Shown piece after piece: positions 1 to 10,300 of a stretch of DNA of 64,000 nt; the stretch's first letter is position 1; the number at the start of each line of letters is the position of its first letter. The stretch comes from Leguminivora glycinivorella (lineage: Eukaryota > Arthropoda > Insecta > Lepidoptera > Tortricidae). The notes beneath the pieces are model-generated. The model made no database searches. It was not told the origin of the DNA and saw nothing but the letters and a program-made list of their open reading frames with translations. A program made the position numbers and the translations under genes. The stretch covers positions 1,860,001 through 1,924,000 of the forward strand of contig NC_062991.1 in assembly GCF_023078275.1 (NCBI RefSeq), in the 5' to 3' direction.

Positions 1-62
1 TTAAATCCTTCCGACGTCCGATATCGGATCGGATAATGTGAAAACGGACTAAGGATGTTAAT

Positions 63-209
63 ATGAGGAGGGAGGATGGATACAAGGGTAGTGGAAGGCC
101 TAAAAAAATATGGATGGACTGTGTGAAGATTGATATGAGAGTGAAAGGTATGGAAATGACGGCTGATAGAGAGGACAGGAAGAAAAAGATCTGCGTCGAC
201 TACAAATAA
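63..209 (+). pseudogene. LINE 3' ORF remnant (RTE-like)
   Basis: An open frame of 48 codons reads MRREDGYKGSGRPKKIWMDC and ends at a TAA at 207-209. The GRPKK-W-DCVK-DM signature matches the C-terminal tail of endonuclease/reverse-transcriptase LINEs common in insects. The same family recurs on the minus strand near 13740-13985 and on the plus strand near 44599-45025. Only the tail of pol is present, so this is a 5'-truncated or eroded copy. The clade is assigned from recall of the tail motif and is uncertain. Confidence 0.6.
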
Positions 210-412
210 TGGGAAAAGGGAAAGTGAATGATGATGATGACAAGGTAGATACGCTGAAGAATATCAGACCCTCAGCAATGTCCATGAAAAACGCGATCTT
301 GAGCTTGTTAAGGATTAAAGGACTATGGGAAACAGGAGAAGAGGCAAAAAATATATACCTAGAAGACCGTTAAACACATAGGAAATGATAAGACCCAAAA
401 TAATGCAGAAAG

Positions 413-1171
413 AATAAATTAATAGTTTAAAAAACACTATAAAACACGCTTTTATAAATGCACGTAAAAGCCAAAAATAAATTATGGATCGTTCAAGTTG
501 TCTCTATTTGTTAGCTGAAGTTTAAAAACTATGTGCTTTTAATTATAATATTTGATTGTAAAAGCGTGGGGCGCTGGAACAGGAAAGACTTTTTGTATAA
601 CTTGCTGATAAATCAAATTATGCTATGTTACGGGAAGGAGGTTACACAGATTGACGCGCTAACTGGAGTTGCAGGATGACTAGTAGGTTCTACATTAAAC
701 AGTCAAATCAATTAAAAGTCAGTGTTCAAAGTAGGTACCAGTTTGTCGAACTCAGACAAAATATGCGCTAGTAGCGAGGAGAGTCGACAGTCACCGACAC
801 TTAGAACGCCGCTTTTTTCCGGTAATCAAAGTACAAAAGGGGAAAGTGTCTACAGTGACAGGATGCAGAGTTCTTGTTCGTGGACGAGATATCTTTGGTT
901 CTCTTTGGTAACCGTTAGGCGGCATATGTAAACGTTATGTTCTTATGCAACTTCATTCGCCAGGAAGTTCGGATTAGTATTTGTTTACAAGAAAGTCTTT
1001 CCTGTTCCAGCGCCCCACGCTTTTACAATCAAATATTATAATTAAAAGCACATAGTTTTTAAACTTCAGCTAACAAATAGAGACAACTTGAACGATCCAT
1101 AATTTATTTTTGGCTTTTACGTGCATTTATAAAAGCGTGTTTTATAGTGTTTTTTAAACTATTAATTTATT
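413..1171. mobile_element. fold-back element with 180-bp inverted arms
   Basis: Positions 413-592 and 992-1171 are near-perfect reverse complements, 180 bp each and collinear, around a 399-bp spacer. The arms carry the motif AAAACACGCTTTTATAAATG at the outer side and end inside with AGGAAAGACTTT. No transposase frame is seen in the spacer. No clear target-site duplication could be read. The class is unknown; a non-autonomous DNA transposon or fold-back element fits best. Confidence 0.75.
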
Positions 1172-1534
1172 TTATACTTTTTAGTCATTAATAATGAAAT
1201 ACTTTTAACATTTACACATAAATTTATTTCAAGTAGGCGGATTCTACATGCCATTTGTGGCTTAACGTGTACTTATTGCTAATTGCTACTTAATAATAAC
1301 TAGCGGCTACCTTCTTATTACGGTATTATCATAAAAATGTTTATACCTAGTAAGTTATCCGTAAAAGATAGACAATATAGACATGTGCCATCGCGGACTT
1401 TTTGAAGACATTAGAGGGACATACTTTCGCCATACATTGTTTTGAAGCTCTCAGCTAGTGGGATTTTGTTTGACTCGATTAGAAAATATTGTCACATTTC
1501 AACTAATTCAAACAAAATTTAAGTATTTCTTTTT
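1172..1534. other. gene-free spacer
   Basis: AT-rich sequence between the fold-back element and the satellite. No exon, RNA gene or tandem repeat was recognised. Confidence 0.5.
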
Positions 1535-4500
1535 TGCCGAGCCCCCTTTATTTGCTCTTAAGGGTCACAGGAAAACCATTACCCAACTTATTTTAAATAC
1601 AACGTTGATCTTTCTTTCATGCGGGGGCTTCGCCCCACGAGCCCCCTTTGTTTGCTCTTAAAGGTCACAAGAAGACGCTAACCCAACTTATTTTAAATAC
1701 TACGTTGATCTTTCTTTTATGCGGGGGCTTCGCCCCCGAGCCCCCCTTTTCGTTACTCTTAAGGATCACAAGAAAACCCTAAACCAACTTATTTTAAATA
1801 CAACGTTTATCTTTCTTTTATGCGGGGGGCTTCGCCCCCCGAGCCCCCCTTTGTTTGCTCTTAAAGGTCACAAGAAAACGCTAACCCAACTTATCTTAAA
1901 TACTACGTTAATCTTTCTTTCATGCGGGGGCTTCGCCCCCGAGCCCCCTTTGTTTGCTCTTAAAGGTCACAAGAAAACGCTAACCCAACTTATTCTAAAT
2001 ACTGCGTTGATCTTTCTTTCATGCGGGGGCTTCGCCCCCCGAGCCCCCCTTTGTTTGCTCTGAAAGGTCACAAGAAAACCCTAAATCAACTTATTTTAAA
2101 TACAAAGTTGATCTTTCTTTCGTGCGGGGGGCTTTGCCCCCCGAGCCCCCCTTTGTTTGCTCTTAAAGGTCACAAGAAAACGCTAACCCAACTTATTTTA
2201 AATACAACGTTGATCTTTCTTTTATGCGGGGGGCTTCGCCCCCCGAGTCCACCTTTGTTTGCTCTTAAAGGTCACAAGAAAACGCTAACCCAACTTATTT
2301 TAAATACTACGTTAATCTTTCTTTTATGCGGGGGGCTTCGCCCCCCGAGCCCCCCTTTTCGTTACTCTTAAGGGTAACAAGAAAACCCTAACCCAACTTA
2401 TTTTAAATACAACGTTGATCTTTCTTTCATGCGGGGGGCTTCGCCCCCCGAGCCCCCCTTTGTTTGCTCTTAAAGGTCACAAGAAAACGCTAACCCAACT
2501 TATTCTAAATACTGCGTTGATCTTTCTTTCATGCGGGGGGCTTCGCCCCCCGAGCCCCCCTTTGTTTGCTCTGAAAGGTCACAAGAAAACCCTAAATCAA
2601 CTTATTTTAAATACAAAGTTGATCTTTCTTTCGTGCGGGGGCTTTGCCCCCGAGCCCCCTTTGTTTGCTCTTAAAGGTCACAAGAAAACGCTAACCCAAC
2701 TTATTTTAAATACAACGTTGATCTTTCTTTTATGCGGGGGGCTTCGCCCCCCGAGTCCACCTTTGTTTGCTCTTAAAGGTCACAAGAAAACGCTAACCCA
2801 ACTTATTTTAAATACTACGTTAATCTTTCTTTTATGCGGGGGCTTCGCCCCCGAGCCCCCTTTTCGTTACTCTTAAGGGTAACAAGAAAACCCTAACCCA
2901 ACTTATTTTAAATACAACGTTTATCTTTCTTTTATGCGGGGGCTTCGCCCCCCGAGCCCCCCTTTGTTTGCTCTTAAAGGTCACAAGAAAACGCTAACCC
3001 AACTTATTCTAAATACTACGTTGATCTTTCTTTCATGCGGGGGGCTTCGCCCCCCGAGCCCCCCTTTTCTTTACTCTTAAGGATCACAAGAAAACCTTAA
3101 CCCAACTTATTTTAAATACAACGTTGATCTTTCTTTTATGCGGGGGGCTTCGCCCCCCGAGCCCCCCTTTGTTTGCTCTGAAAGGTCACAAGAAAACGCT
3201 AACCCAACTTATTTTAACACTTTCGCTACCAAGAACCCGACTGTCGGGCACACCGCTCGTAGAAGCGTAGCCGATTACATGGGTTTCCCCGTATGTAGCG
3301 AAAATGTCATAGCGCCGCGTAGAGCCCGGTTTCGAAAGTGTTAAATACTACGTTAATCTTTCTTTTATGCGGGGGCTTCGCCCCCCGAGCCCCCCTTTTC
3401 TTTACTCTTAAGGATCACAAGAAAACCTTAACCCAACTTATTTTAAATACAACGTTGATCTTTCTTTTATGCGGGGGCTTCGCCCCCGAGCCCCCTTTGT
3501 TTGCTCTTAAAGGTCACAAGAAAACGCTAACCCAACTTATCTTAAATACTACGTTGATCTTTCTTTCATGCGGGGGCTTCGCCCCCGAGCCCCCTTTTCT
3601 TTACTCTTAAGGATCACAAGAAAACCTTAACCCAACTTATTTTAAATACAACGTTGATCTTTCTTTCATGCGGGGGCTTCGCCCCCGAGCCCCCCTTTGT
3701 TTACTCTGAAAGGTCACAAGAAAACCCTAAATCAACTTATTTTAAATACAAAGTTGATCTTTCTTTCGTGCGGGGGGCTTCGCCCCCTGAGCCCCCTTTT
3801 GTTTGCTCTTAAAGGTCACAAGAAAACGCTAACCCAACTTATTTTAAATACAACGTTGATCTTTCTTTTATGCGGGGGGCTTCGCCCCCCGAGCCCCCTT
3901 TGTTTGCTCTTAAAGGTCACAAGAAAACGCTAACCCAACTTATTTTAAATACTACGTTAATCTTTCTTTTATGCGGGGGGCTTCGCCCCCCGAGCCCTCC
4001 TTTTCGTTACTCTTAAGGGTAACAAGAAAACACTAACCCAACTTATTTTAAATACAACGTTTATCTTTCTTTTATGCGGGGGGCTTCGCCCCCCGAGCCC
4101 CCCTTTGTTTGCTCTTAAAGTCACAAGAAAACGCTAACCCAACTTATCTTAAATACTTTTGTTTGCTCTTAAAGGTCACAAGAAAACGCTAACCCAACTT
4201 ATTCTAAATACTACGTTGACCTTTCTTTCATGCGGGAGGCTTCGCCCCCCGAGCCCCCCTTTTCTTTACTCTTAAGGATCACAAGAAAACCTTAACCCAA
4301 CTTATTTTAAATACAACGTTGATCTTTCTTTTATGCGGGGGGCTTCGCCCCCCGAGCCCCCCTTTGTTTGCTCTGAAAGGTCACAAGAAAACGCTAACCC
4401 AACTTATTTTAAATACTACGTTAATCTTTCTTTTATGCGGGGGGCTTCGCCCCCCGAGCCCCCCTTTTCGTTACTCTTAAGGGTATCAAGAAAACCCTAA

Positions 4501-4699
4501 CCTAACTTATTTTAAAAACAACTTTTATCTTTCTTTTAAGCGGGGGGCTTCGCCCCCCGAGCCCCCCTTTGCTCTGAAAGGTCACAAGAAAACGCTAACC
4601 CAACTTATTTTAAATACTACGTTAATCTTTCTTTTATGCGGGGGGCTTCGCCCCCCGAGCCCCCCTTTTCGTTGCTCTTAAGGGTAACAAGAAAACCCT
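1535..4699. repeat. satellite array, ~97-103 bp unit with GC hairpin
   Basis: About thirty tandem units. Each carries a G-run/C-run inverted repeat with a TTC loop (GGGGGGCTTCGCCCCCC), then GAGCCCCC, a variable KGCTCTTAAAGGTCACAAG segment, then ACCCAACTTATTTTAAATAC and TGATCTTTCTTT. Unit length varies mainly in the G/C run (5 or 6) and in small variants. Several monomer types alternate: one with GGTAACAAGAAAACCC, one with GGTCACAAGAAAACGC, one with GGTCACAAGAAAACCCTAAATC, one with GGATCACAAG. The order repeats at about 510 bp (compare 2001 and 2511), which suggests higher-order units. The long open frames through the array follow from the lack of stops in the unit and are not genes. Confidence 0.92.
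3218..3340. mobile_element. TTAA-flanked MITE (piggyBac-like)
   Basis: A 123-bp insertion inside one satellite unit, bounded by TTAA at 3214-3217 and 3341-3344. Its ends are inverted, CACTTTCG on the left and CGAAAGTG on the right, with weaker similarity further in. Removing the insert and one TTAA restores the normal unit sequence ATTTTAAATACTACG. TTAA duplication is the hallmark of the piggyBac superfamily. It is too short to encode anything. Confidence 0.82.
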
Positions 4700-5763
4700 T
4701 TTTTTTTTTTTCGTGGGGAATGCGTTTACGCATACCGCCGGGTCTGAGGTGGTGGGCGACCCGGTCGGTTATGTGGGGCTCGAGGCTGTAAAGAGTCCCC
4801 CCTACCCACTAAACCCCACGGTGTCCTCTCACCGCTTTGTGTGCGGGGTCCCGGGAAGCTGTAAAGTGCATCCGCGGCCCCGCAGCGGCCATCCTGGATC
4901 AGAATCCCTCGCTGGTCGGGCCATGAGCCGACCGGTCCTCACTGTGGGAGCGCTTCCCGGACACAAGGATCGCACTCTCCAACTCGAGAGCCAGCGTATT
5001 GGGCGGGGGCGCTCTCATGCATCCCTCGCCCGCTGGCTGTCTTTAGGGTGGCAGGTTCCGCTCGTGAGCGGCACGTCTGCGACCTGTGCGGCGGCGGCGC
5101 ATCGGGGGTGCCTTGGCCTGGGCTTCCCGTTCGCGCTCCGCCGCCTCTTTCTCGTTAAGGACGTGCTCGCTAAAAGAGAGCAGAGCCTCCCACCCTTCCT
5201 TGCTGGCTACCATGGCCCGCACCACCACCGGCAGCGACAGGTCCGGCCCCACCTGGGCTATCACCTCTTGTCGCTCCGCCTCCCATGCCGGACACTCGGC
5301 CAACGTGTGCTGGGCCGTGTCTTCGCCCGCACCGCAAGCATGGCATACCGGCGTCGGCTCTCTCCGAGCGATCTTGTACAGGTACGAGCCGAAACAGCCA
5401 TGGCCCGAGAGTACCTGCACAAGTCGGAAAGTGAGCACGCCATGCTCACGGTCCAACCATTGATGTAGTACTGGCCGTATCGCCTCAATGGTGCGGACTC
5501 CTGCGCTAGGATGTTCCAGCCTGCTCGACCACCACTCCACTGCTTCCTGGCGTACTTCCTCGCGCTGCGCTCTGATCTCCTGGGGCGCTGGCCAGAAGTC
5601 GCGAGCAATAGCTTCCTTGCGCCACGCGAAGATGGAAGCCAGGATTCTCGCCTCCAGATCCCAGGGCAGGGTTCCCGCTAGTGCGCATGCTGCGTCAGCA
5701 CCTATAGTCCGATACCCTCTGATCACTCGCTGGGCCATCAGTCTCTGCGGTCGTCGTAGCTGT
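4700..5763 (-). mobile_element. 5'-truncated R1-type LINE
   Basis: A 1064-bp insertion in the satellite, flanked by a 16-bp target-site duplication GTAACAAGAAAACCCT (4684-4699 and 5764-5779). The poly-A tail of the element is seen as a T run at the left edge, so it lies on the minus strand with its 3' end at 4700. The sequence is far more GC-rich than the surrounding satellite linker. It is cut off at its 5' end inside the pol frame, as expected for incomplete target-primed reverse transcription. Confidence 0.88.
5043..5763 (-). pseudogene. R1-type LINE pol C-terminus with zinc knuckle
   Basis: The open frame codes for the end of a LINE pol protein. It contains LVQVLSGHGCFGSYLYKIAR followed by a CCHC-type knuckle, C-H-A-C-G-(8)-H-(4)-C-P-A-W, which typifies the C-terminus of R1/I-like LINEs of arthropods. 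Reverse transcriptase and endonuclease domains are absent. The frame is open up to the 5' breakpoint of the insertion. It ends in an arginine-rich tail. It is not expected to be functional on its own. Confidence 0.8.
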
Positions 5764-6354
5764 GTAACAAGAAAACCCTAACCCAACTTATTTTAAATAC
5801 AACGTTTATCTTTCTTTTATGCGGGGGGCTTCGCCCCCCGAGCCCCCCTTTGTTTGCTCTTAAAGGTCACAAGAAAACGCTAACCCAACTTATTCTAAAT
5901 ACTACGTTGATCTTTCTTTCATGCGGGGGGCTTCGCCCCCCGAGCCCCCCTTTGTTTGCTCTGAAAGGTCACAAGAAAACGCTAACCCAACTTATTTTAA
6001 ATACTACGTTAATCATTCTTTTATGCGGGGGGCTTCGCCCCCCGAGCCCCCCTTTTTGTTACTCGTAAGGGTAACAAGAAAACCCTAACCCAACTTATTT
6101 TAAATACAACGTTTATCTTTCTTTTATGCGGGGGCTTCGCCCCCGAGCCCCCTTTGTTTGCTCTTAAAGGTCACAAGAAAACGCTAACCCAACTTATCTG
6201 AAATACTACGTTGATCTTTCTTTCATGCGGGGGGCTTTGCCCCCCGAGCCCCCCTTTTTTTGATCTTAAAGGTCACAAGAAAACGCTAACCCAACTTATT
6301 TTAAATACTACGTTGATCTTTCTTTCATGCTTCCCCCTCGAGCCCCCCCCTTTT
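5764..6354. repeat. satellite array, right block
   Basis: About six more units of the same ~100-bp hairpin satellite continue after the LINE insertion. The last unit degenerates (CATGCTTCCCCCTCGAGCC) where it meets the 120-bp tandem repeat. Confidence 0.9.
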
Positions 6355-6360
6355 TTCTGT

Positions 6361-7106
6361 TCTTATCTTCCGGCACCATCATCAGGCCTTGAAACCTAAT
6401 CGTAGTCATAGTTCATTACAAGACTTTTCTAAGAAGCCCAAAAACATCTATGATACGATGTTCCATCATGTAGTTCCAGTTCATATCTTCCGGCTCCATC
6501 ATCAGACCTTGAAACCTAATCGTAGTCAAAGTTCATTACAAGACTTTTCTAAGAAGCCCAAACACAGCTATGATACGATGTTCCATCATGTAGTTCCAGT
6601 TCATATCTTCCGGCTCCATCATAAGACCTTGAAACCTAATCGTAGTCAAAGTTCATTACAAGACTTTTCTAAGAAGCCCAAAAACAGCTATGATACGATG
6701 TTCCATCATGTAGTTCCAGTTCATATCTTCCGGCTCCATCATCAGACCTTGAAACCTAATTGTAGTCAAAGTTCATTACAAGACTTTCCTAAGAAGCCCA
6801 AAAACAGCTATGATACGATGTTCCATCATGTAGTTCCAGTTCATATCTTCCGGCTCCATCATCAGACCTTGAAACCTAATCGTAGTCAAAGTTCATTACA
6901 AGACTTTTCTAAGAAACCCAAAAACAGCTATGATACGATGTTCCATCATGTAGTTCCAGTTCATATCTTTCGGCTTCATCATCAGACCTTGAAACCTAAT
7001 TGTAGTCAAAGTTCATTACAAGACTTTTCTAAGAAACCCAAAAACGGCTATGATACGATGTTCCATCATGTAGTTCCAGTTCATATCTTCCGACTCCATC
7101 ATCAGA
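6361..7106. repeat. 120-bp tandem repeat, about 6.2 copies
   Basis: A repeat with an exact 120-bp period; phrases such as ATCTTCCGGCTCCATCATCA recur every 120 bases from about 6365 to 7100. Copies differ by a few substitutions. Because 120 is a multiple of three, one plus-strand frame stays open for 286 codons and encodes a 40-residue repeat (for example KKPKNSYDTMFHHVVPVHIF). There is no good start context, promoter or splice signal, and changes include non-conservative ones (Arg/Cys). I treat it as a satellite, not a gene. Confidence 0.88.
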
Positions 7107-7383
7107 TCAGCTCAACAGTACCATATTATTGTATTGTCATCGGAACTACATATAGCTGCCAATTTTCATTACGCTACGACTCCTGGAAGATGGTTAAATT
7201 AGCTTCCTTAGATTCCATTACATACATAGTTACATACACGACGACCTAATAAAAGCGTGTTAAAAATGATTAATCTTTGGCTAGAATTAGTAGTCGTATG
7301 TAAAACCGACAAGATACGAGTGAAGTAAAATAAAGTACATGAACTTTTGCAATAGTAGGCTACTAAATGAATGAGACAACTAC

Positions 7384-10300
7384 CTTCTCCATACAAAACC
7401 AGTGGTTTATCCGACCCATTCTTCATATAATTCTCAACGAAGTTCAGATCATCTTCTCTTCCGTGGAACACCTTGACAGAGTTGTTGCACGCGTGGAGGT
7501 GCTGAAGAATCTCCGTTACTATCTGACCTTGGGCGCTGCTGTCTTCTTTGCGCATTGCTCTGGAATTCAAACGATTGTTTTTGATTATTTATGATTAAGC
7601 AGCAAAGCTGAAGGTATTTATCGAAAACATTGCGTCCACGTGCTGTAAAAACTGACATATTAAACATGTAAAATCGGGTAACTTACGTAAATTTTTCGAA
7701 GATCGATCGACATGTTTCGCGCCGTAACGAGGAGCATTTTCATTGAGCACGCGCGATGCCGATGGTATCCCGACGCAGACTGCGGGCCGCAGCTCGCTGC
7801 GACTGTTGACTCGTCGCGGAGGTCGGTGACGGCAGGGGCGGTGCGAAACTACCCTCACTTTTGGCACAATTGTCATTTGTTGGGTTGCACACTACACTCA
7901 CTACGTCATTCGCTAAGGGCTTATCCACACGGACTACCGACGCGCCAAGTCAACGGCCGCAGTGAGCTGCGACCCGCAATCTGCGTCGGGATACCATCGG
8001 CATCGCGCGTGCTCAATGAAAATGCTCCTCGTTACGGAGCGAAACATGTCGGGCGATCTTCGACAATTTTACGTGAGTTACCCGATTTTACATGTTTAAT
8101 CTCACGGTAGTTTTGTTATTAAAACAGTAAAAACTGATTCATTTTGTACATACCTTGACTTGACGTTATCAGGTATCTTTTATATTGATACCATGACACA
8201 AGCAACAAATTGGTAACCATTTAAATTCTTTGCTTGTACATAGGTATCCTTGTTCCTTAAAGCAAATTCAAAGCAAGTATAGGGACTTTATTGAAACTCT
8301 TTTGGGTTTCCCAACAAAATGAAAAGAAAACATATATACTTATGTACCTGTCTACTAGCTTGATGATGTTCTTATAGAAGTGCGATATAAAGTGGTTTAG
8401 ATATTCGCCGTGTGTCTCATTATCTAAGCCTTCTCGCCCAATCCATTCCACCGTGTATCTGAAAAACCACAAATAAATAATGTAAAAATAATTTATTTAA
8501 ACAGAACTATATCCAACTGTTCTAAAGCTTTAAATTTTCCCCTTCTTCCTCGCGGTATAAGACTTCCTAAGAATTGGCGTAGACAGGTTTTTACAAGATT
8601 TTATTCAACTTGCCTTGTTAGTATGTTAGTGTGCGTCAAAACGTAGAAGCTAAATTTGACCCACTTCCCGGTTTGCGATTGAGCTGATATTTTGCACACA
8701 TATGCAAATCACGTGACAATGCAATATTATGGTATCATGGAGCTGATCTGATGATGGAGCAGAAGGAACTTTGTTATGAAACGTTGTATCCGCATCGAGT
8801 GAGGGGTTTTTTTAGAAACGTCTCGAAGAGCAGTAGATGATAAAAGAAAGGTACAGTCGGCGATAAAAGCTAGTGCCAAAAATTAAATTTTTGCAAGAAA
8901 ATCTTTTTATTGTCCTGTTTCCTCACGATTATTGTCGTTGCATTTTCCCCTGAATCATCAAAAGAAAACATTTTACTGACTTACTTTTGTATGTTAGTAG
9001 TCTCAATCTTATTCGGCAGTCTGACGTCCCTCAGATCAGCCAGCAGCTTCGAAGCTTCATTGTCCAGCGAACGATTAAGGATGTCCACAAAATTGCTGGC
9101 TTTCTTCAAGTTCTGCAGATTGATGTTGTTGATATAGCGGACGTAAGCAAGACAGTGGTTCTTCGTGTTTTTGACGTTGAGAACTCCGTTTATGACTTCT
9201 CGTTCGGTTACTGGAAAGACCAAATGTGATATTTAGGTAACAAACAGACGAGCCGCCTGATGGGAAGTGGTTATCTAGCTCATGAACATAAGTAGCATCA
9301 TAGAGGCTACTTAAGCGTTGTAGACTCTTCTTCTTCTTTACACCCTGTTACCCTCTGCTGGGGTGTAGGACTCGAATCATATTTCTCCATTTACCTACTC
9401 CGGTCTTGGGCAGTTTGTACAAAAAAAAACACGGTGTATAAAGAATATACTGTTTGCTCTTACCAGACATGAAGTAGTTATGCATGGCGTCTTTATTCAT
9501 TTTCCCGCTGGTATATAACTGGAGAGAGGCTTTTCGGAACAGTTTCTGCATTTTCCCAAGCGTGTCCCACCATACTGCCTGGTCTTCTGCCTGCAGTTTC
9601 GGCACTCTCTGAAAAAGAAGAATGAAGAGGAAGAATGTCGGAGAATGAGAAAAAAGTCAATTCATTATTGAACTAGCTTTTGCCCGCTGCTCGCTGAAAC
9701 TTATCCCCTTTTAGGGAAGTGGGGGGTTAGAAAGAGACAAACAGTAGCCTATGTCACTCTCCATCCATTCAACTACCTCCACTTAAAAAAATCACGTCAA
9801 TTCGTCCCTCCGTTTTCCCGTAAAAGACGAACAAAAAACAGACGACCACACTTTTCCATTTATAATAATTATATGGCTTCGTGCGAAGTGCATGGAGGGG
9901 GTAAGCAAAGCGATCGCAGTGCTTGCGGTGGTCAAAATCGACACTGATTGTGGTTGTCATCTATCAAAACTCGTAAAATATAATACAATGTAGTGTAATG
10001 TTTGATATGGGGTATCAATGTTGTTTCGTTGTTAATTGTAAAAATAATGGCATAAATAGTCGTTGCACGTTCTATGCGTTTCTTAGAGCACACTGGAAAT
10101 TGGATCAAAGAACTAAATGGATAGCTACGGTGAAAAGAAAACGTAAGTGACATGTCAAAACAAAACATGATAATAAATTATATTTAAGCTTTCTTTACCT
10201 AATATTGTTCAATACGCTGTTAGTATTTTTTAGGGTGTGCAAACCGGTTAACCGGTTAACCGAAAAACCGGTTAACCGAGACTTTTTGGCCTCTGTTAAA

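Noticed and set aside
5086..5688. Frames overlapping the R1-type LINE on the other strand and in other frames
   Set aside because: GC-rich shadow frames of the minus-strand pol tail that has the zinc knuckle.
1458..6399. Many plus-strand frames of 60-153 codons with GLRPPSPPLFALKGHKK-type repeats
   Set aside because: They are translations of a non-coding satellite whose unit lacks stops; they start anywhere and break with unit-length changes.
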